Shown piece after piece: positions 41,640 through 52,427 of a stretch of DNA of 64,000 bases. The notes under the pieces were generated by a model. It did not search any database. It was not told the origin of the DNA and was given only the letters and a program-made list of their open reading frames with translations. Origin of the DNA: Usnea hakonensis (Eukaryota > Ascomycota > Lecanoromycetes > Lecanorales > Parmeliaceae); the NCBI GenBank assembly GCA_013423325.1, contig BLJB01000068.1, positions 91,278 through 155,277 of the forward strand, read 5' to 3'. Positions within the stretch are counted from its first letter, which is position 1. Each line of letters begins with the position of its first letter. The position numbers and the translations under genes were made by a program.

Positions 41640-42865
41640 ATGCGCCTCTCACAACCACCAAGCCTCCTCTCCCTCCTCTTCACCATTCTCTCCTCGACCC
41701 ACATCTCGAACGCAAGACCTAACGCTCGAGACAGAGAATTGCTCGAATCTCGCTATCATTACCTCTCAGAACGAAGCTGCGCTGGCAGTGTGTGTGGATG
41801 GTCAGGCCAACTATGCTGTACTTCAGAGCAGGCATGTTCGACAAATTCTTTGGGCCAGGCGGAATGTGTAGCCAGCTCAAGCGCAGACACTGCCGAACAA
41901 GGGCAGTGGGAATATTACACCACGACCTACGTGGAGAACGAGCTAGTCACAATGACCTCCACTTACAGCTCCTTCTTCGCTGCTGAAAGTTCGACCGCCA
42001 CTGCCGCCGCCACTGCTCCCAGTATCTCAGCCATATCGTGCGACACTTCACTGAACGAGAGCCCTTGCGGAACCCTCTGCTGCGCTGTGGGGCAATACTG
42101 CGCTTTTGCAGGCCAATGCGCCGCAAGTTTAGGGAACAGTGGCCTTAGCAGTTCCTACGCTGTGATATCCACTCCCTCCACGGCCGCTGCCACCAACACA
42201 GCTTTTATTCGACCAACCACCAGCGTGGCAACAACAGTGACAACAACGGGCTCCATGACAACGACGGTGCCTTTTATGACAGCATCGGCTTCTGCTTCAA
42301 GTGCAAGCAGCGCCGCGGGCATGACCGCCACAACTTCCAACAATGGCTTGAGTGGCGGGGCCATTGCTGGTATCGTCATAGGCGTCCTACTTGGCTTATT
42401 CTTTCTGTTCCTGCTCTGCGCCTTCTACTGCTTTAAAGGGTTGCTTGACGGGTGTTTGGGCTTCTTCGGCCTCAGGAACAGGAGGCGCAGGACAGAGGTC
42501 ATCGAGGAAGAACGATATTCCCACCATGGGCGTCAATCAGGAGGCGGCGGACGGACTTGGTACGGTGGCACCGCGCGGCCATCGACGGTCAAGAGGCAGA
42601 AGACGGGTGGTTTTGGTGAAGCAGTGGGTGTAGCCGGAATCTTGGGCGTCTTGGCAGTATTCCTGGGACTGAAGAGACGAAGAGATAATAGAAAGGCGAA
42701 GACTGAAACAACAGCGAGCAGCTATTCCTACAGCGACTATTCTAGCGAGAGTAAGTTTCGTTCAATGCACTGACAGCCTTCTCTAATTGCTAACCCCCTC
42801 TCTCAGGTAGCGAGTCATCAGATCGGAGGACGCGAGACACAAGAAGGACAACAACACGGCGATAG
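41640..42865 (+). CDS. single-pass cysteine-rich wall-sensor-like protein
   Basis: Two exons, 41640-42750 and 42807-42865, intron 56 nt (GTAAGT...CTCAG, branch GCTAAC); 389 aa. Seen: signal peptide MRLSQPPSLLSLLFTILSST; two short Cys domains, CAGSVCGWSGQLCCTSEQAC and CDTSLNESPCGTLCCAVGQYC; a long Ser/Thr/Ala-rich stalk; one membrane span GAIAGIVIGVLLGLFFLFLL; then a cytosolic tail with RNRRRRTEVIEEE, a Gly-rich patch and Ser/Tyr- and Arg-rich end (exon 2). A second hydrophobic stretch (GVAGILGVLAVFLGLKRRR) may be membrane-associated. The architecture resembles WSC/MID2-type cell-wall stress sensors, but I do not recognise the Cys domains as WSC. Retaining the intron gives a slightly different end (FRSMH). 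Confidence 0.8.
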
Positions 42866-43280
42866 TAAGGGAATAAGTCAAGGGAGTTCTGTGTACGTCA
42901 GCGAGCTATCTGCATTCAGCGGGACATGGATGTGCATTGGCAGGGGAAGTTCACACAGGTCATCGTCAGCTTTCAGAGACTTGGGATGATGGATAAGATA
43001 GGAGATGTACATAGACACTCTAGTCAGCACAACGAGGCTCAAGCCCGTACGTGCTCGTAATGAAATCACAACAGCTGGATATAATAATGATGTTACAGGA
43101 ACATTGCTCTTCATGAAGGCGCGATCCGAGGAAATCGGCTCATTGGGAGTGCCGCTGCGAGTACTTTAGAGTTTCATGCGCCAAGCCCCTATTTTTTAAG
43201 GTACCATACTTCAAGTCGTTTGCACATACTTACCTTACCCATCTTCACAACGGCACCAATTGACCAACAAATAAATCCCA
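42866..43280. other. intergenic, 0.4 kb
   Basis: Nothing recognised; promoter of the complex I subunit gene. Confidence 0.45.
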
Positions 43281-43914
43281 ATGCCTCCTCTACGTCCCCC
43301 AACCCACCTATCGAGGCCAACCTCCCTCTTCTTCCCCCATCCAACGCGCCATCCCTCTCCACCACTACTGCGGCCTTTCTCGGCGTCCCGCACGCTCGCC
43401 TCCACTCACCCGCCCCACGTCTCCGAGCACCCGTCGCCCGACACGGCCTCCCACGAGAGCCACTACGACCCCCCGTCAGGCTGGCTCTTCGGTGTGCCTC
43501 CGGGCGAGAAGTACCAGAATGAGGGTTGGGAGAATACGTGGGTGTATGGGTTTTGGGGCAGTTTGGCTTTGGGGGTTGTGGCTTATGCTTATAAGCCGGA
43601 TACGTCGTAAGTTGTTCAAACTTTTCTTCCTTCGAGTTTGGCGGGTGAGGAGGTGCGGGAAGCAATTTTGGGTGTATGGGGGTGGTTTTTAAGATATCTC
43701 TTCCGCTTGGTACGAGAGCGTGCATGCGGCGGGAGGACGGAGTGATGAGGTCCGACAATATCCTTTGGCGAGGCGTAGATTGAATGGAATGAGTGGCAGA
43801 GCACTAACAAGTGATGATAGCATACAAACATGGGCATTAGAGGAGGCAAGGAGAAGATTGGAAGCGGAGGGCATACTACCGGATCCGGACGACGAGTCGA
43901 AGAAACAGACATAG
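43281..43914 (+). CDS. complex I ESSS subunit (NDUFB11)
   Basis: Accessory membrane-arm subunit of mitochondrial NADH:ubiquinone oxidoreductase. Two exons, 43281-43606 and 43821-43914, intron 214 nt; 139 aa. Seen: Pro/Arg/Ser-rich, acid-free presequence (MPPLRPPTHLSRPTSLFF) to about residue 40; YDPPSGWLFGVPPGEKYQNE, then GWENTWVYGFWGSLALGVVA forming the single membrane helix, AYKPDTS, and after splicing IQTWALEEARRRLEAEGILP. The PSGWLFG-x-x-PGEKY...WE motif and the EEARRRLEAEG end are characteristic of fungal ESSS subunits. The second complex I-related gene in the window besides CIA30, about 17 kb away; no sign of co-regulation. Confidence 0.9.
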
Positions 43915-44300
43915 ACGAGACTATCGAAAAGAAAAATCTCATTGCGCGACAATCAGGGGAGCCGACTTTCGAACGACTCCAGATGAACTGCTTTCCGTGT
44001 TCTTCAATTGGGACGCCAATGGAATGCTAGGGTAAATGGTGTACATAGGTGCTGCGTTGCGGGTTCAGGTTTTGGGCATCAATCATGAATGCCTTTCGCT
44101 TTCAAGCAATTGCAACTGAAAGTCTCTTCACTAGAATGATAGAAAGTTAAAGCTTTAGGACCAATGGTTTCCTTCTGAGTCCAGATTTTCTCGCACCTTA
44201 CAATCACTTGCCTTGAATTGGGAGAAACGTTCGTCTCAAGCACCTAAGTCGAGTATGCGGTGCTGATTATATCATGCATACCTATCTTTGGAACATCTAT
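43915..44300. other. convergent 3' spacer
   Basis: About 390 bp; nothing recognised. Confidence 0.45.
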
Positions 44301-45677
44301 TCACTCCTCCTTCGGCCTTCCAAACGGGCATCTTCTCTGTCTTTCGCCAACAAGCTTCTCCTTCGACGCTGTCATAAAATCCACGCCTTTACCTCTCATG
44401 AAGTCCGGCCCGATATCGGGTATCTTATACCCGTTGGGCCGATACCTATCTCCCTCGTCTCCTGGCACCGGTAGCCCCAGTATCCAAGTCATCCATACCA
44501 TTGGGCCGTAGCGGTTCCAGAGACTTGGTTTAACGTACCATGGGTGCGCCTCGTACGTGGTAAAATGGTACGTGCCAGCTTGCGATGGCTCGTACGTAGT
44601 CTTGTGGACACGAAGGAATTGAGGGCGTGGAAACATGAAATAGCGCACAAAGAATTTGCGGACCGTGAAAAGAGCTGAGACAAGTATGAAGAAGACCTTT
44701 GAAGGTTTCTCGAACCTGATCAAAAAAACCGTAAGACATGGATTTCTGGGATGGAGAAATTTAAATACATACATCATTGCCGTTCTCAACCTATCATCCA
44801 TCAATGCACTGACAACCTTCCTCCCGTAGGGTTTCGCAGACTTGGGCAGGTTATATAACAGGATTGCTACGGTCTGCTCCGCGGTCTTCTGATTATATAT
44901 ATCGGGCACCATGTATCTCTCCTCATACTTAGCAGACCACTCATTCAGTTCCTCCAACCACTGGAGCCCGTCCGCCCAGGGTTCCCCTCCCTCTGTACCA
45001 CTCCTCAACTTTTGGTAGCTGATACCCATGGCATCACCAATTGCCTTCCAAAAAGTGCCGATCGCGCACTTCTCAAAGTCCTCTAGCTTTCGCCATTCGT
45101 ATTGATCTATCCAACGAGTAGGCTCGCCAGCGAAAAGAGCGAGTGTGTAGAGGAGGTCATCGTCCTTGATCTTATTTTTTCCCGGCTTCTGGTATTGGCT
45201 ATGTATATAGTTCATGCGGGCGATGGCTTCAATGCTGCGAGCATTTGTGGGATGATACCCTAGGAATTCGGCAAGCAATACAGTGGTGTCCGCATACCTT
45301 TTGGTCGCGGTACGTGCTTCACTGAATTGACTCGTTTGAACGAGCAGCTTCGAAATGCTTGGGATGCCATAGGTGCGGAATAAAGCAAACTGCAGACTTT
45401 TCTCAAACGTGAATGGGAAGTCTAGCTCGGCGATTCTCAGCTGAATGAGAAAAGCATCTTCATTGGTCATGGAGGCGAAGGAAGTGCGCGTTTGGTAGGC
45501 ATGTCCAACGAGAGTTGAGCGGAGATGACGATTGCGGAAGAAGGCGACGAGCGTAAGGTAGGAGAGTCCAAAGAGAATGCAGAGGGAATGGGAGAAGGTG
45601 AGCGTGAGAGGAGGAAGTGGAGTTGCTAATGGATCGCTTTCTGTATGATTTCCTACGCTTCTTGTGAATTCTTCCAT
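44301..45677 (-). CDS. ER-bound oxygenase mpaB-like protein
   Basis: Two exons, 45677-44773 and 44715-44301, with a 57-nt intron (GTATGT...GATCAG); 439 aa (458 if the intron is retained, since 57 is a multiple of three and has no stop). Seen: N-terminal membrane span LCILFGLSYLTLVAFFRNR; the mpaB/rubber-oxygenase (DUF2236-type) core with ATKRYADTTVLLAEFLG, IARMNYIHSQYQ, DDLLYTLALFAGEPTRWI, FWKAIGDAMGISY, LYNLPKSAKPYGRKVVSALM and a second hydrophobic stretch. Splicing gives RTAMMFEKPSKVFFILV, closer to the family. Relatives include MpaB, which cleaves a prenyl chain in mycophenolic acid biosynthesis, but no prenyltransferase or PKS gene is nearby, so this is probably one of the many stand-alone fungal paralogues with unknown substrate. 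Confidence 0.87.
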   Translation of the reverse strand: MEEFTRSVGNHTESDPLATPLPPLTLTFSHSLCILFGLSYLTLVAFFRNRHLRSTLVGHAYQTRTSFASMTNEDAFLIQLRIAELDFPFTFEKSLQFALFRTYGIPSISKLLVQTSQFSEARTATKRYADTTVLLAEFLGYHPTNARSIEAIARMNYIHSQYQKPGKNKIKDDDLLYTLALFAGEPTRWIDQYEWRKLEDFEKCAIGTFWKAIGDAMGISYQKLRSGTEGGEPWADGLQWLEELNEWSAKYEERYMVPDIYNQKTAEQTVAILLYNLPKSAKPYGRKVVSALMDDRLRTAMMYVFKFLHPRNPCLTVFLIRFEKPSKVFFILVSALFTVRKFFVRYFMFPRPQFLRVHKTTYEPSQAGTYHFTTYEAHPWYVKPSLWNRYGPMVWMTWILGLPVPGDEGDRYRPNGYKIPDIGPDFMRGKGVDFMTASKEKLVGERQRRCPFGRPKEE

Positions 45678-46607
45678 CTTGAAGTTGGATTCTATTTGTG
45701 GCCCAGCTGATGGCTACGCAGGCCAAACAGAGAACTTTGTCGAAGGATATCTATCCTATTTGTATAAAAGCAGAAGGAAATGGTGATAAGATCTGATTCC
45801 TCAAAGGATTCTAGCGAGTTAGCTCGCGGGGTAGGAAATTCGTCGCGGAAGCGAGCCAGTAATTACCACCCGAACTATGCAGTATGATCCTAGCCCATAC
45901 ATAAGGTACTGTAGTGTACGGAGTAGGTAGTAGTAAGTATAAAGAAGTGGAGGAGGAGCAAGCGCTTCGGCACTGAGTGTCTTATCTAAGGGGCTAGGAC
46001 AGGCTAGCGCCATGATATACTAAGAGCTTACCTAGATACTTTACTGTGGGAACAAATCTGAGCGAGTATTAAGGATAGTAGTGGTCCACATGCTTCAACA
46101 TCATCACGCACCTACACTCTACAGGCTACCGGTACTGTATACAGATATTATCGCTAATTTGGGTGCATCCGGCCCTTCCCCGACAGCGGCGTTGCGAAGG
46201 CGGACGGGCGGGCCGTGAAACTCAGTACTCAGCAAGGTGCGTATGATACAACGAGAATGCCGCTTGTCATACGCGACGAGCAACACTACTGCCCAGCACT
46301 CAAACCATAAACCTCTTGGCCGAAAAGTTATGAAATGATCATCCTAAGCAAGGGTACTCCAATAGACATCGTAGCTCTCCGAACAACGAACCCCGTCTAC
46401 TTTTATCGTCCCGGTTTCATTATTCTCCTGTGCCTCCTTGAATCTCAAAACGCCGATTCATGCACGCTCATGGCAAGACTACGTCCCACCCGTCTGTTGC
46501 AAGAGGAAGAAGCCTAACTCCGGGAGAAAATGAAATTTGTTGTAGTAAAACATTCCGTCCGAAAGCGGAAGAAAGTAGAGCGCAAAAGCCTGGTTGTAGA
46601 ACTCGTC
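45678..46607. other. intergenic, 0.93 kb
   Basis: Upstream of the mpaB-like gene and downstream of the Ca2+-ATPase. Contains gtacggagta at 45916-45925, a motif that recurs in the window. No gene recognised. Confidence 0.55.
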
Positions 46608-49600
46608 TCAATATGCACGCTGAGGAGGGGCTAACGACGATGACCCGGTTGCGTGGCCGAATTCAGGGGGCTGACCTGCTTGGAGATGGCCTGACTGCGA
46701 GTGCTCATTCTCGTTCGAGACAAGGTTGTGTGAGCTTGTTGCAGGATGCACCTCAATGCCTTCATGACCATCAAGCTGAGATCTACCATCAGATTGTGAA
46801 ATCCTCATTGAGTTGCCATCTTCGCTTCGACGATCAATTGGTGACCACCCAGCCACACTACCAGCGACGATACCTGCCATGGCAGCAGCAGGGCCAAATG
46901 CAGAATTTGACCGTGATCTTGGTGACCGCCGTAATGGCGATCTTCGAGACTCAGGTGTGGGAGGCGCCTGACTACTACCAGAGTCGCCTGGGCCTTGCTC
47001 CCCGGTGGGGGTTTGAGGTAGCGAGTTGGTGCGCGACCTTGATCGAGAACCGCTTCGAGACCGTGGCAAAAATGTCTCAACTGGATGGTGAAGCTTATAT
47101 CTAAGGACGTTGAGACGCCCCCCACGAAGTTTCTTCAAGAATGTCAATTCTTTTCGAATCTCTTCCAAAGCAGGGTTCCATTCGTATTGTCGTTCCTCGT
47201 CGGAAACTAGCAACTTGGGTGTTGCTTTCCGAATGAACCAGGATGGAATCAGTCTTCTTATGACATCGTCTGGTATCAAGCGGATCATCACTGCTACAGG
47301 TATGGAAAGGAATCCCAAGACCACAGAATAACCCCATTGTGCACCATTCAATCGATGTGTGGAGAAGGCATCACCGCCAATGAAGACGATCATAATCTGT
47401 CCTCCAATAATGATAAATTGGATGCCAATGAAAAAATAATTCCGTTGTATGCCTTCAAAGATGTTCATCTTGTTATCAATGCGCCTATTGTTGTACTGAT
47501 TAAAGATCTGCATCCACACAAAAGTATTGAAGATTAGAGTCTGCAATTGATTTTGCTCTCGTTGTGTTTGATACGAGAGAAAGGATGCTCCAGCAAAGTA
47601 GAGTATTAAAGTGACAAGGAGCTGGAATATTGATTGACCGATGATCATCTTCCACATGGTCAACGTAATTAACGGGGCAGACTTGGGCTCCGGTTTTCGA
47701 TCTAGGATATTAGGTGTTGGCGCATCTGTGGCTAAAGCAAGAGCAGCGAATGTATCCATAATGAGATTTACCCATAGAAGTTGGACAGCTGTCAACACTG
47801 AGGTCTCAGTAGCGCTGGCAACGGCAGATACAAAGGTCAGGACGACCGCAGTGATATTGACCGTCACTTGGAACTACAGTTGCTTAGCCAAATTACTCGA
47901 GAAGTCGAGGCGCACAACGAACCTGGAGAAACTTCTTGACGGAGTCGTTGACAGCTCTACCCCACATGATTGCTTTGACAATCGAGGCAAAATTGTCATC
48001 CATCAAGATGATGGCCGAAGCCTCCTTGGCCACTTCTGTCCCTGCGATACCCATAGAAAACCCTACATCAGCACTCTTGAGTGCAGGAGCGTCGTTTGTG
48101 CCATCACCTGTCACAGCAACCGTTTCTCCCAGTGCTTTAAGACGTTGAACCAAAGTTCGCTTATCACCAGGACTTGACCTAGCAAGTACTTGAAGATTTG
48201 GGATCACGTTGTCCATCTCTCTGTCCCCCAATCTTCTAAAGGCAGGGCCTTCCATCACGGTACCTCCAGCTGTGTAAATTCCACACTCTTCTGCGATAGC
48301 TTTGGCAGTAAGAAGATTATCTCCTGTCACCATGCATACTTTGACCCCAGCATTTTGACATACAAGGACGGCATCAGCAACGCCAACCCGCAATGGGTCC
48401 TGAATGCCAACAATTCCAAGAAACACCATCTCTTTGAAGACTTTGTCGAAGACGGCAAGGGCTTGGTCATCGTCTTGGGTTGGTACGCCTCGGGGAGGCC
48501 ATTGCTCGAAGTCTTTATATATGAGCCCGATGGTCCGCAATGACCGTGAAGCATACGTGTCGATGATCTGCTCAAGAAATTTGACGCTTTCAGGCTTAAA
48601 TTCTTTTTCTGACACCTCGTGGGTGGGATCTTCAATGATCTTTGAACATCTTGCAAGCAGAATCTCTGAGGCACCTTTGACAAACATTCTGTATCGCTTT
48701 TCATCGATCTTGACCACGGCAGCCATACACTTCCTTCCAGAATCGAAAGGCACAAATTGGACGACAGTGGCGTTCGCTCTTTCTTCACTAACCGATCCCA
48801 TGGCGAGATGATCCCGAGCGAAGCTCAGCAGAGCTGTTTCTGTTTTCGATCCTATAAATGTGGCTTGTCCGCCATCATCCTCACCCTCAAAAGCCGTCGA
48901 ATTCACCGCTATGGATTGCTTCAACAGATCTTTTACATCATCAGCGAGTATGGACACAAAATGCGACGTAGACGCATCCTGAATGTCGTGATCTGCTGGG
49001 ACAATCGTACCCTTGATGGGCGTGTCCGGCGAACTTGAAGTTGATGTATCTGGGCTTCTCTTATCCCCAAATCGGGCTGTGGTACCCAAAATACCGGCAA
49101 CCGTAGACATTTTGTTTTGCGTCAGCGTACCTGTTTTGTCGGAGCAGATGACTGTCGCGTTGCCCATCGTCTCGCACGCTCGCAAGAGCCGAACCAAATT
49201 ATTATCCTTAAGCATCCTTGTAGTTGCGAAGGCCAGCGCCAATGTGACTGCAAGAGGAAGACCTTCTGGTACCGCGACGACAACAATGGTGACAGCGACT
49301 ATGAAAACTTGTAGAAATCTCTGTCCTTTTTCACTCGCGCCTCCTTGAATGGTATTCAGCTGGACCAGAAACCTGATAAAAGTGGCTACGAAAAGGATGA
49401 GACCAGCACCTAGGCCCAGTTTGGCGATGTATTCCGCAAGGACGTTGAGCTTCGATTGCAACGGCGTGGTTTGAGAATCCTCTCCCAGAGACATCATAGT
49501 CTTCCCGTAGCTCGAATGGACTCCCACTGCAGTCACAAGAAACGTGCCAATACCCTCAGAGACTTTGGCACCCGAAATGATAAAGCAGTCCAATTTGACA

Positions 49601-50970
49601 AGGTTTTGATGAGATTCGATAGCAGCATACACTTCGTCACCTGACTGTTTTCTGAGCAGGTCTGATTCGCCTGTAGCAGACGATTCGTCGCACTTGAGGT
49701 TGTGTCCGGATATAAAGACACCATCCACAGGTATCATGTCTCCAGGTTCAAGGTGCATAACGTCGCCGACCAGGATGTCGTGAACAGAGATCTCTCTTGA
49801 TTTTCCAGATCGAACGACCTTAACATCCCTGTCTTCTTTCTTTTTATTCAACTTTACAAATTGTCGCTCTTTTTGCCAATCATTTGCAGCGCCAACAACG
49901 ACAACAATGATAATCGCTACCATGATGGCAACGCCCTCCACCCACTCTACGGGTGCTTCACCGTTTGGCTGAGGAGTCACGGATTGATATATGCCCAGAG
50001 CCAAAGATACAACAGCAGCAACGGTTAGCAGTATCAACACTTTGTCATTATACGCCATCCAAGCAAGCTGAAATATGCTCTTGGCTTTTTTTTGCGGTAG
50101 ATGATTGTCGTTGAAAATTCGTTTACGGTCTGTGAATGAGTCCTCCGATAACTTTCTTGAAGTCCCGGTCGTCGTCGTTCTTGATACGAGCCGACCTCCT
50201 TGGTCTTCCGAATCTTTGCCTTGAGATCCAGCTGCTACAGCCTGATCAAAACCGACGCTTCCGTCGAGCCTTGTCTCGTCCAATGATAGCCCTGCATTTC
50301 TGTCAGTACGTAGGCCTTTCTCAAGGCCTTTCAATCCCCCTAAAGCATGGAAAGCGGCAAAACTTTTCGGGTTGAGCAATTTATTCAGCTGGCCCGGGGA
50401 GAACGCAAATTTATTGTCTTCGACTCGAAAATCCATTTCTGTGTGGCGATCCGGTTTCAAGGCCCCTTCGTCGTTGATTATATTATCATTACTAACCTCA
50501 GTGCTCGCTCTACCATCAGCCGTCGAGGCCAGGGAAGGCACGGAGGTCTCACCGCTGTAAGTTGTTGGCGAATGGCCGGGCTCTTCCGAATCAACGGAAT
50601 TGCCTCTAGAACGAGGATTTGGGACAGCCAGAAAGTCATGAGGTCGAAGGTCGGTCCATTTGGAGGTCGGAGACGAGACATTGTGTGCAGATGTGGGTCG
50701 ATTGCTTTCAAAGGAATGCGCCGCTCGAAGATCTGTCCTTGGGGATTCGCTCAGCAATGGGGCAGGCTCCCTGTCCCGCTCTTCGTTCTGCTCAGCCTTC
50801 GGATACCACTTGGTCAGCATGATACCTCTGGAAGATTGAATGTCTTGTTGGGGTTCGGTCAAAGGTAGACTAACAGCAGAGGTATTAATCGTTATTGTAG
50901 GCGCGCGTGCACGGCGTGGAGGGTGAGATGGTGACGGCGATGTACGACCATTGTTAACAACGTCCGTCAT
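46608..50970 (-). CDS. PMC1: vacuolar/plasma-membrane Ca2+-transporting P-type ATPase
   Basis: P2B-type calcium pump that exports Ca2+ from the cytosol into the vacuole. Two exons, 50970-47923 and 47873-46608; 49- or 50-nt intron (GTTCGT...CTGTAG); 1437 aa. Seen: long Ser/Pro-rich N-terminus (about 200 residues); FSPGQLNKLLNPKSFAAFHALGG; membrane helices M1-M2 (VLILLTVAAVVSLALGIY; VEGVAIMVAIIIVVVVGA); actuator domain with SSATGESDLL; M4 PEGLPLAVTLALAFATTRML, whose PEGL is the Ca2+ site of PMCA-type pum ps; phosphorylated Asp611 in SDKTGTLTQNK; KGASEILLARC; MVTGDN; TGDGTNDAPALKSADVGF; then M5-M10 including WVNLIMDTFAALALATD. The C-terminal tail (about 180 residues) is rich in RS dipeptides and could be a calmodulin- or kinase-regulated region. 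No truncation. Confidence 0.95.
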
Positions 50971-52427
50971 CGTACGCTCAGCGGTTTGACGTCCCGGTCA
51001 AATAGTGGAGAATTGGCCCTGTCTTCATAAATCTGCAGGTAACAGTGTCGGAAGGGCGTAGAATAGTGTTTCAAGAGTAAACATGCAACAGTATAATTGA
51101 TGAGGTCGCGGAGCCTGGTGTGATTGGGTAGAGTATGGATATGCCTGAGCTCGAGTTGATGAATATAAGTGAGGAAGGCGCTAGTGTCGAGACCGAGTCA
51201 ACGAGGCAAGGGACCGCAACTTCCTGAAGCGCTTCATCAGGGTCGGGTCTCAAGATGAAGGGACACACAAGGGAAAACACACACTAATACTGCAGATCTT
51301 TTGGGGGAACGAAATTCACCGACTGCTTCGTTGCCAAGTTGTACGTCTGTGGGTCTTCTCCGATCGCTTCCTACTGCTCCTCCTAAGATGATCCCCCTCG
51401 GATCTTCTTGGAGTGCGGGTCATGGGCGTTGCGTCTTCACTGACGGGTTTCCATGAGGCGATGGATACTCAGAAGCCTCCCATTGTCCGTTGTGCGAGGG
51501 AAGAGGAGAGGGAGCAAACAGAGAGAGGGTTCGGTTTGGAGAAGTGATATTAGGTACAGACACAGCAGTAGCAAAAGGTGGATCAGATTGGGTTGAGCGA
51601 GTTGATCCCTGTCCACAGAAAGCTCTCCTAGTCTCCACTCCCTGGAGTCCCTGGGCCCTCGACTTGCTTTGATGGAGTGATTTATTTGTTAGCGGCTTTT
51701 TGCACAGCCTCGATTTCCGCACTACCACCAAATTTGCCTCCGACGACATTCCATTCCTCCTATGGATAAATCTAATCATGATGATATCGATAGAGTAAAG
51801 TACACGTACCAATAGTAAAGTACCATAGTACGTACTGGAATTCAAATGCAGAGAAGAGACGGCGGCAAAATGTGATGATGGTTAGATATTTCCACCTCAA
51901 TTTGTATATTATTCTACTGTCGTGGATCACCACGCCATCTAGGCCATCTTCAATTCTTGGACTAGCCTATACTGGAGTAGAGCCTACCTTAAGTTACGGC
52001 CTTACCTTACTCCCCTTTTCAGCTTGAGTCTGGAATCCTTCGACGCAGGTCCCTTGAAGTTTTGAGTGTACAGAGAGTACGTACCTGTTGTACTTATTTA
52101 CATTACAGTACTTTACTTTGTACTGAGTACTCATATGCAAGTTTAAATTGTCTATTTTATGCACCTAGTTGAAACATCAATGCTCATGCATAGATTCAAT
52201 GCGACTGGCAGTCTGGCACCCTGTAATACGGGCCCCTTTAACGCTAAACATGATACCCAAAGAAGCCTTGCATGAGAAGGGCCAGAGGGCCAACTCTCCT
52301 TCGAGGTCGTGGGTACGTATCTCACTTCAGTCATCACAATTCAATCACCGTCAAATTACTTTCCCAAGACTATGGTCTAAGCGCCAGTCTGTAATGATTA
52401 ATTTGGCTATTATCGACATGTCAAGCT
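50971..52427. other. intergenic, 1.46 kb
   Basis: Ca2+-ATPase promoter plus 3' flank of NUP84. Contains taccttaagtta...ccttaccttactcc near 51985-52015 and repeated gtact words (about 52080-52135). No gene recognised. Confidence 0.55.

Noticed and set aside
44301..45677. Secondary-metabolite cluster around the mpaB-like gene
   Set aside because: Neighbours are complex I subunit and Ca2+-ATPase; no PKS, NRPS, terpene or prenyltransferase gene in the window.
47641..48177. Plus-strand frames across the Ca2+-ATPase gene
   Set aside because: Shadows of a strongly conserved minus-strand coding sequence.
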